Shown here: positions 8,452 through 16,591 of the stretch, piece after piece
Numbering within the stretch: position 1 is the stretch's first letter
How the letters are laid out: the number at the start of each line of letters is the position of its first letter
Assembly (NCBI RefSeq): GCF_030140925.1
Contig: NZ_JARBWD010000001.1
Location: 434,001-498,000 of the forward strand
DNA: 64,000 nucleotides
Direction of reading: 5' to 3'
DNA from: Parerythrobacter aestuarii
GTDB lineage: Bacteria; Pseudomonadota; Alphaproteobacteria; Sphingomonadales; Sphingomonadaceae
The notes under the pieces: model-generated
What the model was told of the DNA's origin: nothing
What the model saw: the letters and a program-made list of their open reading frames with translations, nothing else
Databases searched by the model: none
Made by a program: the position numbers and the translations under genes

Positions 8452-9299
8452 GCGAGCGTTGCAGTCGCCTTCAGTGTTTGGCGTCCGTCGCTGGCGAAGG
8501 AGCCAAGCTCCATGCTGTCGCCTGCCTGTCTGAGCGCCAGCGTCAGCGGTTCTCCGCAGATGGCCGGGCTGACGGCCCGGAAGGCGAAGCTCGCCAGGCG
8601 GTTATCGCCGAATTCATCCGCCGCCAGCTGAAGCAGCAGCGAAGTAATCAGGGGCCCGTGAACCACCAGCCCGCGATAGCGCTCAACGTCTCTCGCATAG
8701 GGCAGGTCATAGTGAATGCGGTGCGTGTTGAAGGTAAGCGCCGAGTAGCGAAACAGGAGAGTCTCAGACGGCGTCAGCGTGCGGGTGAAGTCCCAGCCGG
8801 CGCTGTCGAAGCTGCCATCGCCCGGTTCCGGTGGACTAGGCGGGGCATCGGGCGCTGCATCGCCGCGATAGACCAGTGTCTGCGTCTCGCGCACTGCCTC
8901 GACATGGTCGGCGGTGGTGACATGTTCGACCTCGACAAAGCCGAGCTTGCCGGTCGATCCTTCCTTCTCGCTGACGGAGGCAATGCGACTGATCCGTCCG
9001 ATCTTCGCCCCGATCCTAATAGGCGCAAGGAAGCTGATTTCGCTGGCCGCCCACATCCGGCGCGGCAGCGGGATCGGCGGGAAGAAGCTGTCCTCGCTGT
9101 CATCGCGCGCAGGGTGGCCATCCGGGCCCAGTTTCGCCGTCGCTGCTTCGGGTGTGCAGAGGCAGAGGTGGATGCCCTGCGGCATGCGTCCGCTGTCGGG
9201 AGCGGCAAGATCGAAACAGGCGAGCCAGCGACGAGCCAGTGACGCGCCGAGCGTATCCTGCTGGACTTGCTTGCGCCCGATCCAGCTTTCCCAGCTCAT
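8448..9299 (-). CDS. MaoC/HTD2-like hot-dog acyl-CoA hydratase
   Basis: This 283-residue double hot-dog protein resembles the FAS1-dehydratase/mesaconyl-CoA hydratase group, which adds or removes water on enoyl-CoA thioesters. Supporting blocks are MWAASEISFLAPIRIG in the N-terminal half, and RYSALTFNTHRIHYDLPYA followed by GLVVHGPLITSLL in the C-terminal half. The latter carries the hydratase-type Asn-His segment. The ATG overlaps the stop of the upstream thiolase gene (ATGA), and this coupled start removes a 16-residue upstream extension. It is the last gene of the leftward acyl-CoA operon and probably supplies the hydration step. The true substrate is not evident. Confidence 0.8.
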   Translation of the reverse strand: MSWESWIGRKQVQQDTLGASLARRWLACFDLAAPDSGRMPQGIHLCLCTPEAATAKLGPDGHPARDDSEDSFFPPIPLPRRMWAASEISFLAPIRIGAKIGRISRIASVSEKEGSTGKLGFVEVEHVTTADHVEAVRETQTLVYRGDAAPDAPPSPPEPGDGSFDSAGWDFTRTLTPSETLLFRYSALTFNTHRIHYDLPYARDVERYRGLVVHGPLITSLLLQLAADEFGDNRLASFAFRAVSPAICGEPLTLALRQAGDSMELGSFASDGRQTLKATATLA

Positions 9300-10525
9300 G
9301 CCGCGCGTTCGAAAATAGCCGCAATCCCCTGACCGCCGCCGATGCACATGGTCTCAAGGCCATAGCGAACCTCGCTGCGATGCATCTCGGCGGCCATGTC
9401 GGCAAGGATGCGCCCGCCGGTCGCGCCGATCGGGTGGCCGAGCGAGATGCCCGAACCGTTGACGTTGACGATCTCGCGGCGACTGTCGTCTTCGCTGAAG
9501 CCCCAGCCTTTGAGCACGGCCAGTGCCTGCGGCGCGAAGGCTTCGTTGAGTTCGATCAGGCCGATGTCGTCCCAGCTCATTCCTGTGCGGGCGAACAGCC
9601 GCTCGACCGCGGAGACCGGGCCGATACCCATGCGGCTGGGGTCGCAACCTGCCGGAGCCCAGCTGTGGAACCAGAGCGAAGGGGTAAGGCCCATTTCTTC
9701 CAGTTTGTCCTCGGCGACGACAAGGCAGGCCGCCGCCGCGTCGTTCTGCTGGCTGGCGTTGCCGGCGGTGACAATAGCCTCGGGATCGCGTTTGAGGTCA
9801 ATCGCGCGCAGTGCACCGAGCGTCTCCATGCTGGCATCTGCGCGGTAGCCCTCGTCATGGTCGAACACCACGGGATCGCCGCGCCGTTGCGGGACGTCGA
9901 CAGTCACGAGGTGGTCGGCGAACTTGCCCTCTTCCCACGCCTTGGCCGCATTCTGGTGGCTGCGTACAGCGAAAGCGTCGGCCTCTTCGCGGGTGATGCC
10001 GTAGTCCTTGGCGAGGTTCTCCGCCGTTTCGATCATGCCGGTGATCACGCCGAAACGCTCGATCGGCTGGCTCATCAACCTTCCGCGGGTCAGGCGATCG
10101 TGCAGGGTCATGTCGCCCATGCGCACGCCGCCGCGCAGATCGGTGGTGTAGTGCTCGACATTGGACATGCTCTCGCACCCGCCGGCAACGACGACATCGG
10201 CCATGCCGGTCTCGACCATCATCGCGGCGGTGGCGACGGCCTGTACGCCCGAGCCGCAACGTCGGTCGAGCTGGAAGCCGGGGACTTCAATCGGCAAGCC
10301 AGCCGCGAGCCAGCTCCAGTGGCCGATTGCAGGCGCTTCGCCATTGCCATAACCCTGGCTGAAGACGACATCGTCAACCCGCGAAGGATCGATCCCGCTG
10401 CGCTCGACCAGTGCCTTTAGGATGACGGCCCCCAACTTCCCAGCATCGAGCGGGGCAAGCGTGCCTCCGAAGCGGCCGACCGGGGTGCGCAGGGGCGTGC
10501 AAATGGCAACGCGGCGTTTGCTCAT
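9296..10525 (-). CDS. Acetyl-CoA acyltransferase (thiolase)
   Basis: The 409-residue thiolase has all catalytic parts: the nucleophile Cys 90 in LDRRCGSGVQAV, the His of GHPIGATGG, and the second Cys in MCIGGGQGIA. Thiolases of this size either cleave 3-ketoacyl-CoA or condense two acetyl-CoA. The position between a CoA-transferase and a hydratase with a dehydrogenase upstream argues for the degradative direction. It starts 3 nt after the CoA-transferase stop and overlaps the hydratase start by 4 nt, so the four genes are surely one transcript. Confidence 0.92.
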   Translation of the reverse strand: MSKRRVAICTPLRTPVGRFGGTLAPLDAGKLGAVILKALVERSGIDPSRVDDVVFSQGYGNGEAPAIGHWSWLAAGLPIEVPGFQLDRRCGSGVQAVATAAMMVETGMADVVVAGGCESMSNVEHYTTDLRGGVRMGDMTLHDRLTRGRLMSQPIERFGVITGMIETAENLAKDYGITREEADAFAVRSHQNAAKAWEEGKFADHLVTVDVPQRRGDPVVFDHDEGYRADASMETLGALRAIDLKRDPEAIVTAGNASQQNDAAAACLVVAEDKLEEMGLTPSLWFHSWAPAGCDPSRMGIGPVSAVERLFARTGMSWDDIGLIELNEAFAPQALAVLKGWGFSEDDSRREIVNVNGSGISLGHPIGATGGRILADMAAEMHRSEVRYGLETMCIGGGQGIAAIFERAA

Positions 10526-10528
10526 GAT

Positions 10529-11755
10529 CTATTCCTTATCCGAAAGGCGGACTATGCCGGCATCTACCAGCTTGGCGATAGAACCCGATGACAGCCCCAG
10601 CCGTTCGGCCAGTATCTCTTCGCTGTGCTGGCCCAGGTAGGGCGCAGGGGCCGGGTCGCCGACCGGTTTTTCCGGCATGTTGGCGAAGCTGCGGGTAGCG
10701 GGATATTCGAAGCCCGAGGGATTGGCTGGCGAGGGCCCGAACAGCGGGTTGTTCGCCACCAGTACGGGATCGTTCGCAGCCTCGTGCATGGTGCGGTACT
10801 TCTCGAATGTGGTTCCGGCCTTGGCCATGCGCTGCGACAGCTCGGTCCAGTCGAAACCGTCAGCCGCATGCTGGAACAGTTCGAACAACCGGTGCCGGTT
10901 GGCGAAGCGCGGGGTGTCGCCATCGGCGAAGCGCACGCCCAGCTCGCTTTCCAGCGCAGCAATCTCTTGTTCGACCCCGAAGGCTTCGATCAGGCCGCTC
11001 CATTGCTTGGGGGTCAGCGCTGCAACCATGAAGCGGACCCCGTCCTTGCTGCGGAAATCGCGCCCGAACGCGCCCCAGATGGCATTGCCGAGCCGCTCGC
11101 GATCGCCCCCTCGATAGAGCATTTCCGCCATCGCGCCGCTGTTGGCCATGGTGCCGATGGCGACGTCGCCGAGCGGGATGCGCACTTCGCTGCCTTCACC
11201 GGTGGTATCGCGGTGACGCAGCGCGGCGAGCAGGGCGAAAGCGCCATAGGCACCTGTGATGAAGTCCCACGCCGGCAGAACCTGGTTGACCGGAGGTGCG
11301 GTCGCCGGGTCCCAGTCCTCCGGTCCGCACATCAGCGGGTAGCCGCTGGCGGCGTTTACAGTGAAATCCATCGCCTGCCGCCCGTCGTGCCAGCCCATGA
11401 TGCGGACGGAGACGAGATCATCCCTGCCTTCGCTCATGGCGGTGTGGCTGAGGAAGCTCTTCTCCGGCAGGTTGGTGACGACCTGGCCGGTCGTTCGGGC
11501 AAGCTCTACCAGCAGTTCGCGCCCCTCGCCCGATTGCAGGTCGAGCGCGACCGACTTCTTGCCGCGATTGAGGTTCTCCCAGCTGAGCGAGCGGCCTTCG
11601 CTGGTCAGCAGGTAGCGATCGTAGTCGAGCCCGCCGACCTTGTGGTCGACCCGGATCACCTCTGCTCCCATCTGCCCGCAATAGAGCCCGATGGTGGGCG
11701 AGGCGACGAAGCTCGACACCTCGATGATGGAGAGGTCGCTGAGCAGCTTGTACAC
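10529..11755 (-). CDS. CaiB/BaiF family (class III) CoA-transferase
   Basis: Family III CoA-transferases move CoA between carboxylic acids through an aspartyl-CoA intermediate. The 408-residue product has the typical N-terminal start (LSIIEVSSFVASPTIGLYCGQMGAEVIRVD, cut here as a block over residues 8-37), a LNRGKKSVALDL segment, and the AYGAFALLAAL helix, followed by IPLGDVAIGTM. The Asp in that last block aligns with the family's catalytic Asp. In this operon it probably activates the acid that the dehydrogenase, hydratase and thiolase then degrade. The donor is unknown. It is 6 nt downstream of the dehydrogenase gene. Confidence 0.88.
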   Translation of the reverse strand: MYKLLSDLSIIEVSSFVASPTIGLYCGQMGAEVIRVDHKVGGLDYDRYLLTSEGRSLSWENLNRGKKSVALDLQSGEGRELLVELARTTGQVVTNLPEKSFLSHTAMSEGRDDLVSVRIMGWHDGRQAMDFTVNAASGYPLMCGPEDWDPATAPPVNQVLPAWDFITGAYGAFALLAALRHRDTTGEGSEVRIPLGDVAIGTMANSGAMAEMLYRGGDRERLGNAIWGAFGRDFRSKDGVRFMVAALTPKQWSGLIEAFGVEQEIAALESELGVRFADGDTPRFANRHRLFELFQHAADGFDWTELSQRMAKAGTTFEKYRTMHEAANDPVLVANNPLFGPSPANPSGFEYPATRSFANMPEKPVGDPAPAPYLGQHSEEILAERLGLSSGSIAKLVDAGIVRLSDKE

Positions 11756-11761
11756 CCGAAC

Positions 11762-12940
11762 CTACCCGTTCTGCGCAGCGAAATCGCGCAGCATGTGCTT
11801 GGCGATCTGCAGGTAGAGGATCTGCGTAGTGCCTTCGTAAATGCGATAAATGCGCGCATCGCGGAAGAATCTTTCGGCGTCGTATTCGGCGAGATAACCC
11901 GCGCCGCCATAGACCTGGACCACGCGGTCGACCACGCGGCCGCACATTTCGCTGGAGAACACCTTGAAAGCGGCAGCCTTGCGCAGGATGTTCTCACCGC
12001 GATCGGCGCGTTCGCACACATCCTTCATCATCGCTTCGGCGGCGTAGATTTCCATCTCGCTTTCAGCCAGCATCTGCTGGATCAGCTGGAAATTGGCGAT
12101 CGGCTCGCCAAACGCCTTGCGCTCGGTGGCATAGCGGACCGCGCTGTCGAGCGCGCGGCGGGCATATCCGGCGGCGGCAGCGCCCACCGATATGCGGCCG
12201 TTGTCCAAGCTCTTCATCGCAAAGACGAAGCCTTTGCCGGTTTCGCCGCCGAGCAATGCGTCACCCGGCACCTTCACATCGTCGAGCATGATGTCGGAGA
12301 TGTGGCTGCCTTCCTGGCCCATCTTCTTGTCCGGGTTGCCGGTCGAGATGCCGGGCGTGTCCATCGGCACGATAAAGGCGCTGACATGCGCATTCTTGGG
12401 CAGCGCTTCCTTCTCCGTGCGCGCCATGATGAGTGCGACATCGGCATGCGGGGCATTGGTAATGTAGCGCTTGGTACCGTTGAGGATCCAGCCGTTGCCA
12501 TCGGGATCGGGCGTGGCCGTGGTGGCCATGGCGGCACTGTCCGAGCCCGAGCCCGGTTCGGTCAGGCCGAAACAGGCGATCTCGCCGGCGGCGATGCGCG
12601 GCCACCATTCGGCCTTCTGGGCATCGGTGGCACCATTCTTGATCGCCGAATTGAACATGCCGACATTGATCGAGAAAATCGAGCGATAGGCAGGGGCGGC
12701 ATAGGCCATACAGTTTACGACCCGCGCATATTGCGAAGTGCTGAGCCCGGCACCGCCATAGTCTTCCGGTACGGTGAGCCCGAACAGGCCCATTTCCTTC
12801 ATCTCTTCGACAATATCTTCGGGAATCTTGTCGTTGGCGATAACGTCCTTCTCGGCGGGGATCAGCCGCTCGCGAACATAGCGCTCAAGTTGCTCGACGA
12901 ATTGCTCGAAAACGTCGGCGTCCATCCCGGTGTCGGCCAT
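11762..12940 (-). CDS. Acyl-CoA dehydrogenase
   Basis: A 392-residue FAD flavoprotein that forms the alpha-beta double bond of an acyl-CoA. The core signatures are CFGLTEPGSGSDSAAM, YITNAPHAD and VYGGAGYLAEYDAERFFRDAR (split here into its two halves around GYLAE). The C-terminal RIYEGTTQI carries the catalytic Glu position used by short- and medium-chain enzymes. It is the promoter-proximal gene of the leftward operon with the CoA-transferase, thiolase and hydratase. A small lipoprotein gene ends 18 bp upstream of its ATG and might share the transcript. The substrate cannot be read from sequence. Confidence 0.92.
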   Translation of the reverse strand: MADTGMDADVFEQFVEQLERYVRERLIPAEKDVIANDKIPEDIVEEMKEMGLFGLTVPEDYGGAGLSTSQYARVVNCMAYAAPAYRSIFSINVGMFNSAIKNGATDAQKAEWWPRIAAGEIACFGLTEPGSGSDSAAMATTATPDPDGNGWILNGTKRYITNAPHADVALIMARTEKEALPKNAHVSAFIVPMDTPGISTGNPDKKMGQEGSHISDIMLDDVKVPGDALLGGETGKGFVFAMKSLDNGRISVGAAAAGYARRALDSAVRYATERKAFGEPIANFQLIQQMLAESEMEIYAAEAMMKDVCERADRGENILRKAAAFKVFSSEMCGRVVDRVVQVYGGAGYLAEYDAERFFRDARIYRIYEGTTQILYLQIAKHMLRDFAAQNG

Positions 12941-12958
12941 AGGGGCAGGTCCTCTTGT

Positions 12959-13189
12959 CTATTGCTGTTCGGTTTGCGCATCCCCTTGCGCGGGCTCGGA
13001 CGGATTGTCGAGGGCATCGGGCGGCAGTTTTTGTTCTTCCAGCATTGCTGCAGCTTCATCAAGCGCCTGCGCTTCACCCACGGTCACACCACCTGGGCCT
13101 GGGTCGTTCTCGCCGGGGCCGCAGGCGGCAAGCACAGCGAGCGAAGCAAGGGCGGCTATTGTGGGAGCACGAGTCATGCGCGGTATCAT
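12959..13189 (-). CDS. Small lipoprotein, function unknown
   Basis: The precursor has up to 76 residues with a lipobox ending VLAAC. Two starts are possible: ATG 13189 (MIPRMTRAP) or ATG 13177 (MTRAP). Neither has a convincing ribosome binding site, and both keep the lipobox in place. The mature part is about 54 residues, Pro, Glu, Gln and Ala rich, with no recognisable domain. It lies between the acyl-CoA dehydrogenase gene and the terminator at 13207, so it probably has its own promoter inside or beyond that terminator. Codon use matches the neighbours. Confidence 0.6.
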   Translation of the reverse strand: MIPRMTRAPTIAALASLAVLAACGPGENDPGPGGVTVGEAQALDEAAAMLEEQKLPPDALDNPSEPAQGDAQTEQQ

Positions 13190-13206
13190 AGCGGTTAGGC
13201 CCCATA

Positions 13207-13245
13207 GGAAAAGCGGGCCTTTCGCCTGACGCGAAAGACCCGCTT
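13207..13245 (-). terminator. Rho-independent terminator after the Ala-rich lipoprotein
   Basis: A 15-bp stem with one mismatch (AAGCGGGCCTTTCGC paired with GCGAAAGACCCGCTT) and a 5-nt loop is followed on the minus strand by TTCC, giving a TTTTCC tail. It lies about 20 bp beyond the stop of the lipoprotein at 13267. Confidence 0.75.
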
Positions 13246-13266
13246 TGTCCTGTCCCGGGGGAGGGC

Positions 13267-13638
13267 CTAGTTGACGACCTTCTCCATGGTGTTGGCGGCC
13301 TTCTTGGCCTGCTCAGCCGTTTCGGCGGCAGTGTTTGCAGCTGCTTCGGCTTCCTTCAACACGGCCTGCACGTCTGCCGCGGCCTTCTTCGCGTCCTCGC
13401 CAGCAGCCTCAGCCGAAGCCTGGTCGGCCGCGCTGGTATCTGCCGCGTCTTCGGCACCTTCGTCTTCAACGGCGGCTTCATCTGCGACCGGTTCGTCGTT
13501 CACGCCTTCCATGGCGTCGTCAGCCGTGGTTTCGACGCTCTCGGCGGTGGCATCGTCGGACGCGTCGTCGGAGCTGCCGCAAGCTGCGAGGGCAAGCGCG
13601 CCGGCGGCTGCGAGGCCAAGGCGGAGTGTGGTCTTCAT
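13267..13638 (-). CDS. Ala/Glu/Asp-rich lipoprotein with a C-terminal helical region
   Basis: The 123-residue precursor begins MKTTLRLGLAAAGALALAAC, with Cys 20 as lipidation site. The mature chain has an acidic linker rich in Asp, Glu, Ala and Thr (about residues 22-75), then an Ala-rich amphipathic helix with regularly spaced Lys and Glu (about 78-123) that may form a coiled coil. GGAGAGA lies just upstream of ATG 13638; a longer frame reading further upstream lacks signal features. It diverges from recQ over about 135 bp. It looks like a periplasmic structural or spacer lipoprotein, and I know no function for the family. Confidence 0.72.
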   Translation of the reverse strand: MKTTLRLGLAAAGALALAACGSSDDASDDATAESVETTADDAMEGVNDEPVADEAAVEDEGAEDAADTSAADQASAEAAGEDAKKAAADVQAVLKEAEAAANTAAETAEQAKKAANTMEKVVN

Positions 13639-13773
13639 GTGATCTCTCCAGATAAAAAGGGTATGCGCTCGTTGGCGCAGGGGCGACCGGTTTAACTGGC
13701 GACGGGCGGCGAGGCCAAGGGAAAACTTGGCTGCCACGGTTGCGCCACCGCGTGGCTATGCCATGGCAGCGGC

Positions 13774-15567
13774 GTGGAAGCACGGGTCGAATCCAAGAAT
13801 TTACAAGCTGCACGCGAGCGGCTGCGGTCACTGTTCGGCTTCGACGACTTTCGCGGACGCCAGCCGGAAGTCGTCGAGCGGGTACTGGCAGGGCACTCGA
13901 CCCTGGCTGTCATGCCCACTGGGGCGGGCAAGTCGCTGACCTATCAGCTGCCGGCGACAATGCTGCAAGGGACCTGCGTGGTCATTTCGCCGCTGATCGC
14001 GCTGATGCATGACCAGCTCCGCGCTGCGCAAGCCAACGGCATTCGTGCGGCGACCCTGACCAGCGTCGACGAAGACTGGCGCGAAACCATGGATGCGTTT
14101 CGCGGCGGGCGGCTCGACCTGCTCTATGTCGCGCCGGAACGGGCCAGCCAGCCCAGCTTCTGCGACTTGCTGACGGCTGCCCCGCTGGCGCTGTTTGCCA
14201 TCGACGAAGCGCATTGCGTCAGCGAATGGGGGCATGATTTCCGCCCTGACTATCGCCAGCTGCGCCCGCTGATGGATCGCTTCGGTGATGTCCCGCGGCT
14301 GGCGTTGACGGCGACCGCCGATGCGCACACCCGCTGCGATATCCTGGAGCAGCTCGGCATCCCGCAAGAAGGGCTGGTGGTGGCCGGTTTCGACCGGCCC
14401 AATATCCGCTATGCCATTCGCCACCGCGAAAACCCGGTAAGGCAGCTGACGACATTGATGGCAGAACAGCCGGGTCCAGGGATCGTCTATGCGCCGACGC
14501 GGAAGAAGGTGGAAGACCTGGCCGCCAAGCTGGCCTCGGCGACAGGCCGCGAAGTCCTGCCCTATCATGCTGGCCTGGAGCCAGAGGTGCGCGCGGCGAA
14601 CCAGGCCCGCTTCGTCGCCAGCGAGGACATGGTCATCGTCGCCACGATCGCTTTCGGCATGGGGATCGACAAACCCGACGTCCGCTTCGTCGCCCATGCG
14701 GGCATCCCCAAGTCGATCGAGGCCTATTACCAGGAAACAGGACGCGCTGGGCGCGATGGCGATCCTTCGCTGGCACTGATGCTGTGGGGAGCGGAAGACT
14801 TCGCGCGGGCCCGTTTGCGGCTGGCTGAAACTCCTGAAGACCGTCGCGAGAGCGATCGACAGCGGCTCGATTCGCTATCGTCGCTGGTCGAGACCGCTGG
14901 GTGTCGCCGCGCGGTGCTGTTGAAGCACTTCGGCGAAGACCCGCCGCAAACCTGCGGCAACTGTGACAATTGCCTCGATGCGCCGGATGTTGTCGATGCA
15001 ACCGAGACAGCGCGCAAGCTCCTTTCCGCAGTCTATCGCACCGGGCAGAGCTTCGGTTTCGGGCATTTGCAAAAGGTGCTGACGGGAGGTGACGATGACC
15101 GGGTCATGTCCAGGGGGCACGACCAATTGACCGTGTTCGGTATCGTCGGGGCCGAGGAAGCGACATTGCTGCGCCCGGTCAGCCGGGCCCTGCAGGCACG
15201 CGGCTCGCTGGTGGCGACCGAGCATGGCGGCCTGATGCTCGGCGGCGATGCGCGAGACATCCTCAAAGGTGATGCCGAGCTGCTTATCGTGAAGCCGCCG
15301 AAGAAGGAGCGCCGCTCGCGCCGTTCGCGTGATGGCGGAGTCAACCCGATCGGCGACCCCCTGTTCGATGCACTGCGCGAACTGCGACGCGAACTGGCGA
15401 TCGAAGGGCAGGTCCCACCCTATGTCATTTTCCATGATGCTACCCTGCGGGAGATGGCCACCAGCCGGCCCGCGACGCTCGCGGAACTGGGCACGATTGG
15501 CGGCATCGGCACGAAAAAGCTCGAGGCCTTTGGAGAACGGTTTCTCGACTGCATCCGGAGGCACTGA
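13774..15567 (+). CDS. recQ: ATP-dependent DNA helicase RecQ
   Basis: RecQ unwinds DNA 3' to 5' in recombination and fork repair. The 597-residue protein has Walker A PTGAGKS at residues 48-54, DEAH at 144-147 followed by CVSEWGHDFRPDY, the QETGRAGRDG motif VI, a four-cysteine zinc site starting at CRRAVLLKHFGEDPPQTCGNC, a winged-helix region, and a C-terminal HRDC domain ending in GIGTKKLEAFGERFL. That is the full RecQ-RQC-HRDC layout of the E. coli protein. The start is GTG 13774, since nearby ATGs are in other frames. A run of Lys/Arg (KKERRSRRSR) links the RQC and HRDC parts. Confidence 0.94.
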   Translation: MEARVESKNLQAARERLRSLFGFDDFRGRQPEVVERVLAGHSTLAVMPTGAGKSLTYQLPATMLQGTCVVISPLIALMHDQLRAAQANGIRAATLTSVDEDWRETMDAFRGGRLDLLYVAPERASQPSFCDLLTAAPLALFAIDEAHCVSEWGHDFRPDYRQLRPLMDRFGDVPRLALTATADAHTRCDILEQLGIPQEGLVVAGFDRPNIRYAIRHRENPVRQLTTLMAEQPGPGIVYAPTRKKVEDLAAKLASATGREVLPYHAGLEPEVRAANQARFVASEDMVIVATIAFGMGIDKPDVRFVAHAGIPKSIEAYYQETGRAGRDGDPSLALMLWGAEDFARARLRLAETPEDRRESDRQRLDSLSSLVETAGCRRAVLLKHFGEDPPQTCGNCDNCLDAPDVVDATETARKLLSAVYRTGQSFGFGHLQKVLTGGDDDRVMSRGHDQLTVFGIVGAEEATLLRPVSRALQARGSLVATEHGGLMLGGDARDILKGDAELLIVKPPKKERRSRRSRDGGVNPIGDPLFDALRELRRELAIEGQVPPYVIFHDATLREMATSRPATLAELGTIGGIGTKKLEAFGERFLDCIRRH

Positions 15568-15592
15568 CCGGATTTGCTTGACTCTTCCGTGA

Positions 15593-15626
15593 GTCGATAT
15601 AAAGATGATATCATAATTATATCGAC
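15593..15626. promoter_or_regulatory. 34-bp near-perfect AT-rich dyad overlapping the promoter of the SPFH cassette
   Basis: The outer arms GTCGATATA (15593-15601) and TATATCGAC (15618-15626) and the inner palindrome ATGATATCAT (15605-15614) share one centre. Only two base pairs out of 17 fail to match. The element has 9 G/C bases in 34, against a GC-rich background. A -35-like TTGACT lies at 15578-15583, so any -10 (for example TATAAA at 15598) falls inside the dyad. AGGAGG (15627-15632) follows at once and the SPFH ATG is 6 nt later. It looks like an operator, probably for the ribbon-helix-helix protein of the same operon. Confidence 0.7.
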
Positions 15627-15638
15627 AGGAGGCCTTTC

Positions 15639-16556
15639 ATGGTCAATCAACTGCAGGGAATGAATGTCAGCCAGGAACGGGCGGCGAAGTCCTACAACGG
15701 ATATGTGATGTTGTTGGCAATGCTGGCGGCGATCGTCTTTTTCATCTGGACCGTGGCCAATGGTGCGCCGCCCGATGGCGCGAGCAAGGCCGCAAAGCTG
15801 ATGTTCGTGGGTTCGCTGCTGGTCGGAATCATCCCCTTCCTGCTGATTGTGGGCGGGTTCTTCATGATCCAGCCCAACCAGACCGCCGTCATTACCCTGT
15901 TCGGAGCCTATAGCGGGACCGAGCGGACCGAGGGGCTGCGCTGGGTTTGGCCGTGGATGATGCGCAAGAAGATCAGCGCGCGCGCCCACAATGTCCATTC
16001 GGAAAAGGTCAAGATCAACGATTTGCGCGGCAACCCAATCGAAGTCGCCTGCAATGTCGTCTGGCGCGTGCGCGATACGGCGCAGGCCGCCTTCGATGTC
16101 GACGATTACAAGGAATTCGTCGAGATCCAGATCGAGGCCGGCCTGCGCACGGTGGGTGCCCGCCATCCTTATGACGATATGAACGAGGAAGATGAGACCA
16201 CGCTGCGTGGCAGTGCCGATGTGGTCAATCGCGAACTCTGTGAAGAGCTCAACGAGCGGCTGCAGGTGGCCGGGATCGTCGTCGACGAGGCGGGCCTCAC
16301 CCACCTCGCCTACGCACCTGAGATCGCCGGTGCCATGCTGCGCCGGCAACAGGCCGATGCCGTGATCGCCGCGCGCAAGAAAGTGGTGATCGGCGCGGTC
16401 GGCATGGTGGAAGACGCGTTGCAGAAGCTGAGTGCGGATGGTGTCATCGAACTCGACGACGAACGCCGCGCCGCGATGGTCTCTAACCTTATGGTGGTCC
16501 TGTGCGGCGATCGCGAAGCGCATCCGGTCGTCAATGCCGGCACACTCTATCAATAG
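15639..16556 (+). CDS. SPFH/Band 7 domain membrane protein
   Basis: The 305-residue protein has two hydrophobic helices near the N-terminus (about residues 22-40 and 53-76). An SPFH domain starts with the typical PNQTAVITLFG block, followed by GLRWVWPW, and a C-terminal helical part contains AGAMLRRQQADAVIAARKKVVIGAV. SPFH proteins (stomatin, prohibitin, HflK/C, flotillin) form membrane microdomain scaffolds and often modulate proteases. This one is stomatin-like, with no NfeD or protease partner next to it. An AGGAGG ribosome binding site is perfectly placed. It leads an operon with the RHH/AT-hook protein and a small membrane protein. Its partner function is unknown. Confidence 0.85.
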   Translation: MVNQLQGMNVSQERAAKSYNGYVMLLAMLAAIVFFIWTVANGAPPDGASKAAKLMFVGSLLVGIIPFLLIVGGFFMIQPNQTAVITLFGAYSGTERTEGLRWVWPWMMRKKISARAHNVHSEKVKINDLRGNPIEVACNVVWRVRDTAQAAFDVDDYKEFVEIQIEAGLRTVGARHPYDDMNEEDETTLRGSADVVNRELCEELNERLQVAGIVVDEAGLTHLAYAPEIAGAMLRRQQADAVIAARKKVVIGAVGMVEDALQKLSADGVIELDDERRAAMVSNLMVVLCGDREAHPVVNAGTLYQ

Positions 16557-16576
16557 GCTTTACCAATAGGCTTTGA
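16551..16576. repeat. 13-bp tandem duplication at the SPFH stop codon
   Basis: The unit CAATAGGCTTTAC at 16551-16563 is followed directly by CAATAGGCTTTGA at 16564-16576, which matches at the first 11 positions. The TAG stop of the SPFH gene lies in the first copy. It is a recent-looking slippage duplication that lengthens the gap to the RHH gene. Confidence 0.75.
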
Positions 16577-16591
16577 AGTCAGGAGGCAGCC

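Noticed and set aside
10625..13198. Very long open frame antisense to the acyl-CoA operon
   Set aside because: Its sequence is His/Ala/Gly/Arg-rich with no domain, and it mirrors the GC-biased third positions of three well-supported genes on the other strand.
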